DNA of 64,000 nt, from positions 27,018,902 through 27,082,901 of the forward strand of contig CM053267.1 in assembly GCA_028583415.1 (NCBI GenBank). Direction: 5' to 3'. The number at the start of each line of letters is the position of its first letter. Position 1 is the stretch's first letter. Both the position numbers and the translations under genes were made by a program. Under the pieces are notes generated by a model. That model saw only the letters and a list, made by a program, of their open reading frames with translations, was not told where the DNA came from and made no database searches. The DNA comes from Protea cynaroides. Lineage: Eukaryota > Streptophyta > Magnoliopsida > Proteales > Proteaceae. Positions 12,773 to 23,325 of the stretch are shown here, piece after piece.

Positions 12773-12895
12773 CTAAAGGTACACGCAGAAAGGGCACTCG
12801 CATGAAGCGTCATGCTCGTCCTCTCCTGCTTGCACGTCCAGGGCAGCTACGCCTCCATACACTGGAGCGTCTACGTAATCCTCCACTGTGTAACC
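12773..12895 (-). other. 41-codon conserved frame in the diverged solo LTR
   Basis: On the LTR sense strand the frame runs from a conserved GGT codon to TAG and ends SCECPFCVYL. It has the same length and reading register as frames in the other Del LTRs (16659-16781, 19485-19607, 33407-33529, 48475-48597, 53188-53310). An acceptor-like ATATTTTTAG lies just upstream. No clear start codon is present, so if it is coding it would be a last exon. Function is unknown. Confidence 0.4.
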
Positions 12896-14357
12896 TGCAT
12901 CAACATCTAAAAATATGTATATATACAAGGGCGAGCTTACAACTTAGCTCAGTAAGACAGTCAGACAATGCAACAAACATATGCATGAGTAACATTCACA
13001 TCATGGTCTGGTTTAAGTTTGCAATGTGCTATAGAAAGGATTGGCGACCACTGCACCTCTATACACGAGTGTGTGAAACCGTCCAATGGATCAAACACCA
13101 CTACCATCCCATATGCACCCTATCATGGAATAGAGATAGAGCTAAGGCGTTCGGATCAAACACCGCCAATACCTCCCCTGATACTCTACCCATACCAACA
13201 CGTAAGCCCCTATTGGTGAGGGCTTACAAACTGGGCTCGCAACTAACCAATCTTAAATGTCATCACAGTAGGCCCTATCCCAGCGTAGCTTCCTACGGCA
13301 TTGAGATAGAGCTAGAGTCTAGTGGCCAGGTCGGAGACCATAGTGCCACTCCCTCCCCCTGATACCCTACCCACACCAAGCATGCTAAGACAGAACGATA
13401 CGAAAAGGTGCTAGTGTGAGGAATGATCCCAGACCCCAGGCCCTTCCCATTCCATACACCAACGAAAACAATCACATGCCTAATAGTCACAACCTAGCAT
13501 AGCAAGTATGCATGAACAATAATAATAATCGAAAGTAAAGGATGACATGCGAGAATGCACAAACATCAATCCACAGAATCATAATTATTATCAACGGTTT
13601 ACTGTTATTTAATTATTAGGATTTAGGTCCGATTCCCTTACCTGATGCTTGATTGATAGTTCGCTCCACGTCACAAGGTCCAAACGTGCTATCACAAGGT
13701 CCTATATGATATTAGGGCTTAGTTAGAATAGGTTTATGTTGGTCAAAAAACCAACAATGGCAAAACACATCTCACAGAGCTGACCGGTCACAGTACCGGT
13801 CATAGCACTGTGGGGAAACCTATGACCGGTATGGTCGATCGGTCCCCACAGACCAGTCCCCGAGAGGTACCGATCGTAGTACCTGTCGCATATAGTGCGA
13901 CCAGTATGGTCAACCGGTATGTCTCCGGAAGACCATACGTCCGGTTTCTCGACTTCCATTGATCATCCCCTAATGATCCTATGGTTTCTCCTACACATTC
14001 TAGGTTTGAGCATTGAGTTAGAGTTGTTTCCAACTCCATTCAAGTCCTAGTTTCGATGGTCTCAACCTAAAACTTGAATCTAGGGTTTATCGACTAAATT
14101 AGGGTTTGTCGGCAAAACGGGGTTTAGATCAATACCTCGCTTTGCATGGTATTGATCCAACTAAAATTAACCATTCTAGATTACTTATGGTAGAGGAAGG
14201 TTTGAGCACTTACCGTTGACTTGCGGTAACTTGTTCTTCATCGAACGGCAATGGCGACTCTTCCCTCTCCTTCCTAGCTTCTTCTCCTTCTTCAGCTTCT
14301 TTCTCCTTACTAGGGTTTGTGAGGATCATGGAAGAGATTTTAGGAGGTTTAGAGGGG

Positions 14358-14365
14358 TTTATATA
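14358..14365 (-). promoter_or_regulatory. TATA box of the diverged solo LTR
   Basis: TATATAAA on the minus strand, about 300 bases from the LTR sense start at 14662. A GACCGGT/GGTCGA cluster lies upstream at 14480-14522. A strong donor-like GTAAGT lies downstream at 14213-14208. Confidence 0.55.
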
Positions 14366-14662
14366 GGCTAGGTTTAGGTTTAGGAAGCCTCCTAGCATTA
14401 GAAAAGTCCTTCGGTCTGAAATTTGGAAAGTGGGACCCGTAGATATCTATTTTTGGATTTTAGTGGACTGCTGCGTAGACTATACCGGTCGACCAGTACC
14501 AAGACCGGTACCATCGACCGGTATGATTTAATTCATACTTAATTCGGTCTGTTTCGTACCTATTTGTCATTCGCTCATCCCATCTGGCCGAGTGATGATT
14601 GGAAGACCTGTTACGACATGAATTCAAGGTTTAGATCGGGTTCATGGAGTGCGGGTCTTATA

Positions 14663-14809
14663 GTTACACTGTGATGCCATTTGGGTTGAAGATTGCTGGG
14701 GCAACTTATCAAAGAATGGCTACTACAATCTTGCACAACCTGATCCATAAAGAGGTAGAGGTGTATGTAGATGATATGATCGTAAAATCATTCACCAGAG
14801 AAGGTCACA
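14663..14809 (+). pseudogene. pol: Element O RT, central part with catalytic motif
   Basis: An open stretch with TVMPFGLKIAGATYQRM, then YVDDMIVKSF (about 14764-14793), the Y-x-D-D catalytic motif. It is followed directly by the insertion of Del A at 14810. The next RT section (thumb and connection) is not found on the other side and has been deleted. Confidence 0.88.
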
Positions 14810-14954
14810 TGTAAGACACGTATCAAACTAACCCGGTCTTGCCACCTTCAACCAGGTCTACCCATCATGGTCGAGCCAAATGGATCAAGTGCGTGAAGGA
14901 GATCACGATCCCAGGTATTAAACTGATCCAAAAACACTAAAAATAGGGGGAGGG

Positions 14955-15080
14955 TCACACACCCAGCTAGGCAGGGTCGGACCCCCCAGTATAAAAGTTA
15001 GACCCTGAGTTTTAAACCGGGGGTCAGACATTTTAAAACCAGGGGTCGACGGGATCTCCGACCCCCTCATCGACCCCCAG
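14955..15080. promoter_or_regulatory. GGTCGA/TCGACC-core motif cluster upstream of the LTR TATA box
   Basis: Repeated phrases GGGTCGCA, AGGGTCGGACCCCC, GGGGTCGACGGGATC, CCGACCCCC and TCATCGACCCCC lie 90-220 bases upstream of the TATA box. Equivalent clusters lie at the same place in other Del LTRs (17750-17880, 26940-27065, 28090-28220 on plus; 35160-35290, 50205-50335, 54930-55060 for minus copies). A role in promoter control is inferred. Confidence 0.5.
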
Positions 15081-15171
15081 TCTGCCGACAGAAACCGTGA
15101 ATTGGGAACTTTTCAAATTTCAATGGGATTCTTTCCTAATCTCAATGGGAGTTATTTTGGGAGTTTCTACT

Positions 15172-15180
15172 CTATAAATA
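15172..15180 (+). promoter_or_regulatory. TATA box of the Del A 5' LTR
   Basis: CTATAAATA is followed after about 30 bases by a C/T-rich stretch (CCTCTTTCACTCC) that would suit a plant start site. It is conserved in every Del LTR copy here (for example 17980, 27163 and 28315 on the plus strand). Confidence 0.7.
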
Positions 15181-17060
15181 GGACGTCCCTAAGCCTCTTT
15201 CACTCCTTTTAGAACCCTAATTGGATTGAGAGAAAGAGAAGAGAAGGAGAAGAGAAGGAAAGTGGATAAGAAGATCAAAGAGAATGCTTCAGAGGAACTA
15301 GCCTAATTCTCAGGTATGGATACTATCTCCATGTAATTCTACATACCTTAGAATAGATAGTGAAGAGGATATGATCTAGGAGAAACCAAAATCATCCACC
15401 CATGGTTAGGTTTTCATGGAAAACCATGAGGGAGATTATAAAAACCATATAGGTTAATAAACTATGATTCTAAACCATAGAACATGTATGGAATGGATTG
15501 TAGAAGTAAGCCATAGGACCCAAACACGAAAGAATGGACTGTAGGATGAGAATTTTGACTAAACCCACGGGGGGTCGATGCACAATCGACCCTACTAGAC
15601 CCTAACAATCGACCCCGAGTGTTCGGAAAGTCCAGAATCTGGGTGGTAGCACCCAGGGTCGATGGAACCTCCGACCCTAGCATCAACCCCCAGTTAACAG
15701 TAGGCTTTTTAAAATCAGAATTAATTCTAATTAAATTCTATCGACTTGATTAGGTCTTCTAGTGATATAATAGTGATATTTACTTGATTCTTAAAGCTTG
15801 AAAGAGGATCTACAGTCAAGCAAAGGTGAGGGAACAAGACCTAAACTAATTGATTAATAATAAACTATTTTATTCTTGAGTCCAATGCCATGATTGATTC
15901 TATGCGTGTATGCTTGTTATGTGCATTCAACATGTCATCCAATATTTCTATTATTACTGTTCATGCATATTTAAATTATTGTTTATAACATGATGATGAT
16001 GATGATGATAGGAATAGGCATGTGAATCTATGTGTGTGGTTGGTGTGCTTGATGCGAGCGAGTATCAGGGGGGGTGTCATAGGCCGGGCCTCAGCACTCT
16101 AGCTCTATCTCTAACTTAAGTCTTTTGTCCACTGACATCGTCGTATCGCCATTACCTTAGCGGAACTATTACATCGTAGGGTATGAAGGGAGGTGGTCTC
16201 GGCCCGTGTAGTCTCTGACTCTGCCGGGGGGCCTTAGCCCTATCTATATGGACGTATTGAGGGATGCTGGGGTGAGGCCTTGGATACACTATTTGGCATT
16301 AAGATTGGTTAGTTGCGAGCCTAGTTTGCGAGCCCTCGCCAGCAGGGGCTTACGTGTTGGTATGGGTAGAGTATCAGGGGAAGTGTCATATGCCGGGCCT
16401 CAGCACTTTAGCTCTATCTCTATTCCATGGTAGGGTGGATGGGGACGACAATAAACGTTACCTTTGGGCGGGCTTTCACACCCTATGCATAGAGGCGAGG
16501 TGGCCACCGAACCTTTCTATAGCGCAATGCAAACTTATTTACCAGGCCAAAGATATGAATTGAATGCATGCATATGATTATTGCATTGTTTTGTTTGCTC
16601 ACTGAGCCATGATGTGTGCTCACCCTCTCGACGTCGAATATTTTTAGTTGATGATGCAGGTACCACTGTCGAAGATTTTATGAATGCTCTAGTGTACGGG
16701 CGTGTTGCTACGATGGAAGCCGAAGACTTAGAGAATACGCATGACCTCTCATGCTAGTGCAACTCATGCGTATTCGATTAGATTTATTTGAATTTATAAA
16801 GGGTTTTAATTGATATTTTATTATTTATGTCTCAGTTGATACAATAATAACTTGATATTTTATTATGATTATCACAGTTAGATTTCTCAGTTCATTTACT
16901 ATAAGACTTCCGCTATTATGTATTTATTCTGATTATGGTTGTAGATGTGTATGGTTTTATTTTTAATGGACATAGCATATTAGAGATCCTGGTTGAACCG
17001 TTGGTTTATTGGCAGTTCATCACACCATTTTGAATTGTGCGGAATTAGGGCGTGACAACT

Positions 17061-17072
17061 TGGTATCAGAGC
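17061..17072 (+). other. Primer-binding site of Del A
   Basis: TGGTATCAGAGC lies three bases after the 5' LTR end. It is complementary to the 3' end of initiator tRNA-Met, the usual primer for Del/Tekay and many other plant elements. Confidence 0.9.
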
Positions 17073-17346
17073 ATCTCAGGCCTTGTCTGTGAAACCAGTA
17101 TACTTCCACAAAAGTCCGTGAACTGAGATAGGATAAAAATTAAAAGATGTAATAATAACACACCATAAGCATCTATGTTGTTTGAGACAAAACTGAAAGA
17201 GAATAATGCATCTATTAAATGAGAAACAAATTTATATACAACCAAAAAGAAGAACAAATGTTTATATATATATGATTAAAGTAGAGTACAGTCCACAACC
17301 CGGATAGTTACTCTGAAGTACAAGAAGAAAGATAAAAAAAAATACA

Positions 17347-20300
17347 TCAAGAAGCTAGAGGTGATGGGGGAGGTGGGGCCTCACGGTCTCTATCATAGTC
17401 CTCAGCATAGACTCTAGTTAACCAAGCTATCTGAGTCTGGGTCGTCTGGAGACTAGCTCTGAGATCAGCCACCTGCTGGTCAGTCACACGCTGAGCATCC
17501 CTATGCTCTCCCACCCGCTGATCCAACATGTGCTGAGCAGGTAGAAGCTCTCCCACCCACTGGTCCGACACGCGCTGAGCAACCAGAATCTCTCCTATGT
17601 AAGACCCGTATCAAACTAACCCGGTCTTACCACCTTGAACCAGGTCTACCCATCATGGTCGAACCAAACGGATCAAGTGCGTGAAGGAGATCACGATCCC
17701 AGGTATTAAACTGACCCAAAAATACTAAAATTAGGGGGAGGGTCGCATACCCAGCAAGGGAGGGTCGGACCCCCCCAGTATAAAAGTCGAGACCCCCGGT
17801 TTTATACCAGGGGGCGGACAGTTTAAGGACAAGGGGTCGACGGGATCTCTGACCCCCCCCCCCCCAATCGACCCCCGGTAATCGGTAAAAACAGCTCGAA
17901 CTGAAAATTAGGAAACTTTCCTAATTTCAATGGGATTCCTTCCTAATCTCAATAGGACTTATTTTAGGAGTTTCTACTCTATAAATAGGACGTCCCTAAG
18001 CCTCTTTCACTCCTTTTAGAACCCTAATTGGATTGAGAGAAAGAGAAGAGAAAGAGAAGAGAAAAGAAGAGAAGGAAAGTGGAGAAGAAGATCAAGGAGA
18101 AGGCTTCAGAGAAACAAGCCTAATTCTCAGGTATGGATACCAACTCCATGTAATTCTATAGACCTTAGAATAGATAGAGAAGAGGGAATGATCTAGGAGG
18201 AACCCAAATCATCCACCCATGGTTAGGTTTTCATGGAAAACCATGGGGAAAATTATGAAAGCTATATAGGTGAATGAACCACGGTTCTAGGCCATAGAAC
18301 ATGTGTGGAATGGACTGTAGGAGCAAGTCATAGGACCCCAAACACGAAGAATGGACTATAGGATGAAAAATTGACAAAACCTACAGGGGGTCGCACGGGG
18401 GTCGATGGCCAATCGACCCTACCAGACCCTGATCATCGACCCCCAGTGTTTGGGAAGTCCAGAATAGGGGTGGTCACACCCAAGGTCGATCAAACCTCCG
18501 ACCCTAGCATCGACCCCCAGTTAGCAGCGTGCTTTTTAAAGTCCGAATTAATTCTAATTAAATTCTATCGACTTGGTTAGATTTTCTAGTGATATAATAT
18601 CGATATATAGTTGATTCTTAAAGCTTGAAAGAGGACCTACAATCAAGTAAAGGTGAGGGAACAAGACCTAAACTAATTGGTTAATAATAAACTGTTTTAT
18701 TTTGAGTCCAATGCCATGATTGATTCTATGCGTGTATGCTTGTTATGTGCATTCAACATGTCATCTAATATTTCTATTATTACTGTTCATGTATATTTAA
18801 TTATTGTTTATAACATGATGATGATGATGATGATAGGAATAGGCATGTGGATGTATGTGTATGGTTGGTGTGCTTGATGCGAGCGAGTATCAAGGGGAGG
18901 ACGTGACACTATGATTCATCCTGGTCACCAGACTCTAGCTCTATCTCTAACTCAAGTCTTGTCCACTAAACATCGTTGTATCATCATTACCTTAGCGGAA
19001 CTAATACGTCATAGGGTATCAGGGGGGGACGTGACACTGTGGTTCATCCTGGTCACCAGACCCTAGCTCTATCTCTATAGACGTATTGAGGGATGCTGGG
19101 GTGAGGCCTTGGATACACTGTTTGGCATTAGGATTGGTTAGTTGCGAGCTCGATTTGCAAGCCCTCGCCAGCAGGGGCTTACGTGTTGGTATGGCACTGT
19201 ACAACAATAAGTGTTAACGTTTGTTGTACAATGTTCATGGTGGGTGCATGTGGGACGACAATAAGCGTGACCTTTGGGCGGCTTCACACACTCGTGTATA
19301 GAGGAGGGGTCAATAAGCGTGACCTTTGACCTCCAACCCTTTCTATAGCACATTGCAAACCTATTTACCAGACCAAAGATATGAATTGAATGCATGCATA
19401 TGTTTGTTGCATTGTTTTGTTTGCTCACTGAGCCATGATGTGTGCTCACCCTCTCGACGTCAAATATTTTTAGTTGATGATGCAGGTACCATAGTTGCAG
19501 ATTATATAAATGATTCGGTGTATGCGCGCGTTGCTGCAATGGAGGCTGAAGACTTAGAGGAAACGCATGACCCCTCATGCGAGTGCAACTAATGTGTGTT
19601 CCATTAGGATTTTATTTGGATTTATAAAAGATGTAATTGATATTTTATTTAGTTATGTCTCAGTTGATACCACAATAATTTGATATTTTAATTATGATTA
19701 TTACATTTAGAATGCTCAGTTCATTTACTATAAGACTTCCACTATTGTGTATTTATTCTGATTATGGTTGTGGATGTGCGTGGTTTTATTTCTAATGGAT
19801 ACCGCCTAATAGAGATCCTGATTGAACCATTGGTTTATAGCGGTTCATCACACCGTTCTGAATGGTGCAGAATTTGGGTGTGACATCCTACCCGTTGATC
19901 GGACAAGCGCTGAGCCTCTAGAAGCTCTCCCATCCTCAAGTCAGACATGTTCTGAGCCTCTCGTATCTCGTGTAATATCCCCATCATGTCAACAGAAGGA
20001 GCATACGAAGGACCAGCTGCATGTGAAGGACCACTGAAGAAGACGGACCAGCTCCTGTAGTATGAGTAGGTGATGAAGGAGGTATGGCATCCGCATCCAT
20101 GTATAGGCAATCGTCATCATCCCCATGAACCCCTGCTCTAGCTGCTGCCTCAGCGTCAGCCATCTTCACTAGAGTGCGAGGGCGCACCATCGCGTTCCTC
20201 TCCTCATTGCTGACCTGGGCATCCCGCATGCCCATCTTGCAAATAGCCTCCCAATCCAGAGGCGATGAGAAGGATTTCTCCTGAATCTTCTCATCTAACA

Positions 20301-21021
20301 AATCAACCCCCAGGCGGGTAATCAATGTAGTGATCATGCGTCCATAAGGAAGGTTGCCAGTATAACTGGGCAACGTGGTACTGATCATCGTCCACATGAT
20401 GATATAGGGAAGGCAGACAGGCTGCCTAGTGCATATGCAGTACAGCAGATACTGGGTCAACTGGGAGACCCTCTTGTACTGTCCACTCTACGGTATCAAA
20501 TTATGCTGGATGATCTTACAGTACACCCATGAATCTGAACGCAGATAACTCGTTTTCATCTCCCAGCGATCCTCTCTGATGAGCTGATGGTCTATCTTAG
20601 CCCTCATCTGTAATGAAAATAATTGGGGCTCTCTAGGGGCACAGAATACGAAGGAGACATCATAGGAGATACCCAGCAAGTCCGCTAGCTATCGATAGTT
20701 GAAAGAAACATCAACCCCCTTGACATAGCTAGTGATCCAAAGCTCACCACCTCTCTCAACATCGTTATAATCCCCCACCACTTGGAGATTACAATAGAAC
20801 TGGCGTACCAAGTCAGGGCAGGTACAGGCATCATAGGTGATGATAGGGAGCCATCCCATATCGCCAAAGGCCCCCTCCACATTGAACAAGGCCAAGCTAG
20901 CCAAGTCCACTTTGCGGCCTCCCTTTACCTTCTTACGAGCGTAGCGGGCATACTGCGTCTCGGCTTCAGTGTAGTGGAAGCGAAGATGGTCGCGAACATT
21001 GGGTACCTTGGTACGAGCCAT
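17347..21021 (-). pseudogene. Del A antisense accessory gene (aORF), split by a solo LTR
   Basis: It is antisense to gag-pol and lies between the 5' LTR and gag. The start ATG is at 21021-21019, just after a likely 5' leader intron. Residues read MARTKVPNVRDHLRFHYTEA, then FYCNLQVVGDYNDVERGGEL, WVYCKIIQHNLIP and LPYGRMITTLITRLGVDLL. This pattern resembles the uncharacterised 'putative plant transposon protein' domain often annotated near plant retroelements, from memory. The C-terminus has imperfect repeats of a LSDQRVGELLEAQ type, probably a coiled coil. It has in-frame stops at about 20690 and 20490 and a frameshift near 20040. A solo LTR (17598-19885) cuts the repeat part. Without it the gene would be about 460 codons. 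Function is unknown. Confidence 0.72.
17598..19885 (+). mobile_element. Solo LTR of the Del family inside the Del A antisense gene (2288 bp)
   Basis: It starts TGTAAGACCCG and ends GGGTGTGACA. The 5-mers on both sides are TCCTA (17593-17597 and 19886-19890). It has the family TATA box at 17980-17987, GGGTCGA clusters, the ATG microsatellite near 18817 and the short conserved frame at 19485-19607, which carries one stop. It belongs to the same family as the element it entered. Confidence 0.93.
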
Positions 21022-21600
21022 AGTATCTGCAAATAAGAAAGAAAAACAAATAATGGCTTAGTAGAGAGGAAAAACCCAAAATTTTGACATAATAACAACG
21101 TAAATTGGTCAAAAGCCTCACTTTTCACCCATACACGTGGGCAGGAGGACTTACATAGATCCTAGACTATCCTGTGAGACTCATACAGTCGGGAATTTCA
21201 ACTAATGAGATTGAATTGGAAGAAATTTTAAGAAATTCAAAATCTCGACAAAATTAGGGCAAAAAGAGTAAATTTTGAGTTTCTCGATAACCAACTGATG
21301 AAACTCAAATATTTTTGAGGGCTTTCGTTCCTCGAGTCACCAACAACAAAATCCCCCAATAAAAATCAAATTTTTACAGTTGGAAAAAGTTTAATTTGAA
21401 AAATACGAGATATACGAGCAAAAACCTAGGAAAGGAAACCTAAAAACATAAAAACGGAGAAGATATACCTGTAGCGGAGGTGTAGACGATGAAACCAGCA
21501 GTACAAACCACCAACGGATCGGAGTTGTCACTGTAGCAACTCAGAGGGACGAGATGAGTCGAAGCGGAGAAGAAAGAATGGGAAATGGACTTTGAATCGG
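21022..21600 (-). other. Antisense gene 5' leader with two probable introns
   Basis: Reading on the minus strand there is a first exon ending CTACAG at 21479, an intron (21478-21172, about 307 nt) ending TCACAG, a 17-nt exon (21171-21155), and a second intron (21154-21027, about 128 nt). The second intron starts GTAAGT and ends TTGCAG, five bases before the ATG. The same order and the same 17-nt exon length occur in Del C (62972-63390). Splicing is inferred from the conserved signals. Confidence 0.6.
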
Positions 21601-21640
21601 AACTTAAAAATCTGATTTTTAGTCCGGGGGTCGGAAAATT
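21601..21640 (-). promoter_or_regulatory. Candidate core promoter of the Del A antisense gene
   Basis: On the minus strand AAAAATCAGATTTTTAA is followed by a pyrimidine-rich run (TTTCCCATTCTTTCTTCT). Del C has nearly the same block at 62811-62860. No perfect TATA box is present. Confidence 0.4.
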
Positions 21641-21850
21641 CGACTAAAACCATTGACCTACCCATCGACCCCCGCATCGACCCTCGGCTCTCGGTGATCT
21701 AACAGAGAACCAGGGGTCGCACCCTCGGTTAGACATCCTCCGACCCCCCCCCATCGACCCCCGGCTCTCGAGAAGAATGGATGATTTCTCAGGGTCGCAT
21801 AATGAGGGTCGGACACCCATCGACCCCCACCATCGACCCTGCAGTAAAAA
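21640..21850. promoter_or_regulatory. GGTCGA-core cluster upstream of the antisense promoter
   Basis: It contains CATCGACCCCCGCATCGACC, AGGGGTCGCACC, CCGACCCCCCCCCATCGACC, AGGGTCGCAT and CCATCGACCCC. These are the same phrases that lie upstream of the LTR TATA box of this family. Del C has a variant cluster (GTGGTCGA) in the same place at 62745-62815. Confidence 0.5.
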
Positions 21851-21987
21851 CACAGCATTTTCGACAGAATGATCTGAAAAATTTGAAATTTGCATTTGTT
21901 AGTGGTTTTAAAATATGAGAATGAAGTATTTAATGATTGTCTCTCGTGTTCAGTGATTTTCAGGCAATCCCACTATCAGATTAGCTA

Positions 21988-23265
21988 ATGGCTAGACGCA
22001 GAGTAACCAGATAGAACCGTAACTCTATTCCACTACCACCACCTCTAGGGGAAGATTACCAGACACACCCAAAAACACAGGGGAACACGAATACGGCACC
22101 GTCCATCATAAATGGGCAGACAAATCCTATAAATCTGCCAGCTCTGCCTACAGACTTGGCCACAGTCGTAATGAACTTGGCCCAACAGCTGCAGCAAATG
22201 CAACAGGCACAAGCTACTATACAAGCTGCCATAGGCATAACTCTTCCAGCTCCACAGACACCTCAAATGCCAGTAGGACAGGAAAGCACAACACCAGGGG
22301 AAGTAACATAGTACCCCACGCACCTCAGACTTCTATCATGCAGGCTCAAGTACAAAATCCTGAGATAGCTTAAGGTGGATATCAATACCAACCACCTATG
22401 TATGGAGCGTATGCCCTACAGCAACTAGACCACTCCAAACTAGTGGAGCATTTTTTGAAACTGAAGCTCAAAGAATTTAATGGCAAGCCAGCAGATCCTT
22501 TATGGCCGACACACTGGATTGATCAAATGGAAAGAAACTTTATGATGATGACATTAAATGAAGAAGAAAAAGTGTTGTGTGCCACCTTTATGCTAAAAGG
22601 AGATGCACACCATTGGTGGAGGTCTACCAGGACATATTTACTAACAAAGCACGCCCAACTGACTTGGGATATTTATAAGGAGGCGTTCTTTGAGAAGTAT
22701 TTTCCTAGAAGTTTCAGAGATTCTATGGAAAGAGAGTTCCTGAGTTTATATCAGGAGCAGATGACCGTGGATGCATATCAACAGCATTATGAAGAGCTGT
22801 TCTTCTTTGCACCCACCAGTATGCAAGAGGAAAACACAAAAAACCCGAAGGTTCGTCATGGGACTTAGGGGAAGCATCAGCGAGCACGTTCTGGGACATG
22901 AAAAGAAAATCTATAATGAAGCAGCACAAATTGCTTGAGTTATAGAATCGAGCCAGAAGGAGAGTTATTTCATGCAAAACAGAGCTATAAAAAGGCCAGC
23001 TGAAAATTCTTATAATGGGGGAAATAACAAGACATTCAAACCCTTCCGTGCTCAAGGCTATACCGCTGCAACCAAGACTACTCCCGTAGCTCAACAGCAA
23101 CAAAAGCCAACTACTGAAGGGATAAAATGTTTTAACTGCAATCAAGTGGGACATATGGTAAGGGAATGTCCTAAGCCCAAGAAGCAGCTACATCAAGGAC
23201 GAGTTTACACGGTTACATCTGAGGATATTACCGCATTGCCTGATGTGGTCACAGGTATGACTTAA
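21988..23265 (+). pseudogene. gag: Del A gag
   Basis: The likely start MARRRVTR is at 21988, with an immediate stop codon. A Pro/Thr/Gln-rich N-terminus follows. The gag core is in another frame (22398-22868): LVEHFLKLKLKEFNGKPADP, GDAHHWWRSTRTYL, then YPRSFRDSMEREFLSLYQEQ-type text. A frameshift near 22855 leads to the C-terminal part, with a CCHC zinc knuckle CFNCNQVGHMVRECPKPKKQ at about 23128-23187 for RNA binding. Three frames and several stops show decay. Order and motifs fit Del/Tekay chromoviruses. Confidence 0.85.
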
Positions 23266-23325
23266 ATTTTTTAGCTAGTTGTATTACATTGTATGAGAAT
23301 GTAGACTAAACCAAAACAAATCACA

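Larger units (their letters stand above)
12487..14662 (-). mobile_element. Solo LTR, diverged Del subfamily, minus strand (2176 bp)
   Basis: It begins TGTCATACCCC on the plus strand and ends GGGTCTTATA. The flanking 5-mers are both GTTAC (12482-12486 and 14663-14667). Removing it and one GTTAC restores the RT motif GTYCYTVMPFGLK. On its own sense strand (minus) there is a TATATAAA box at 14365-14358. It resembles the other Del LTRs at the ends and around the short conserved frame, but is clearly diverged. Its GGTCGA-type clusters read GACCGGT instead of GGGTCGA. No internal region is left, so LTR-LTR recombination is the likely origin. Confidence 0.9.
14810..17057 (+). repeat. Del A 5' LTR (2248 bp)
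   Basis: It begins TGTAAGACACG and ends GGCGTGACA. A TATA box lies at 15172-15180. GGGTCGA-type clusters lie at 14955-15080 and 15565-15690. An ATG trinucleotide microsatellite lies near 15990-16012. The short conserved frame at 16659-16781 has one nonsense codon here. It matches the solo LTRs at 17598 and 27954 along its length by eye. Confidence 0.93.

Noticed and set aside
12802..13362. A 186-codon plus-strand frame in the diverged solo LTR
   Set aside because: It is antisense to the LTR, overlaps the conserved minus-strand frame and has no counterpart in the other copies.
14214..14329. A first coding exon (MILTNPSKEKEAEEGEEARK) in the diverged solo LTR, spliced to the 41-codon frame
   Set aside because: The donor is good, but the phase does not match the last exon and the start codon lies almost at the expected transcription start. 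The other LTRs lack this frame.
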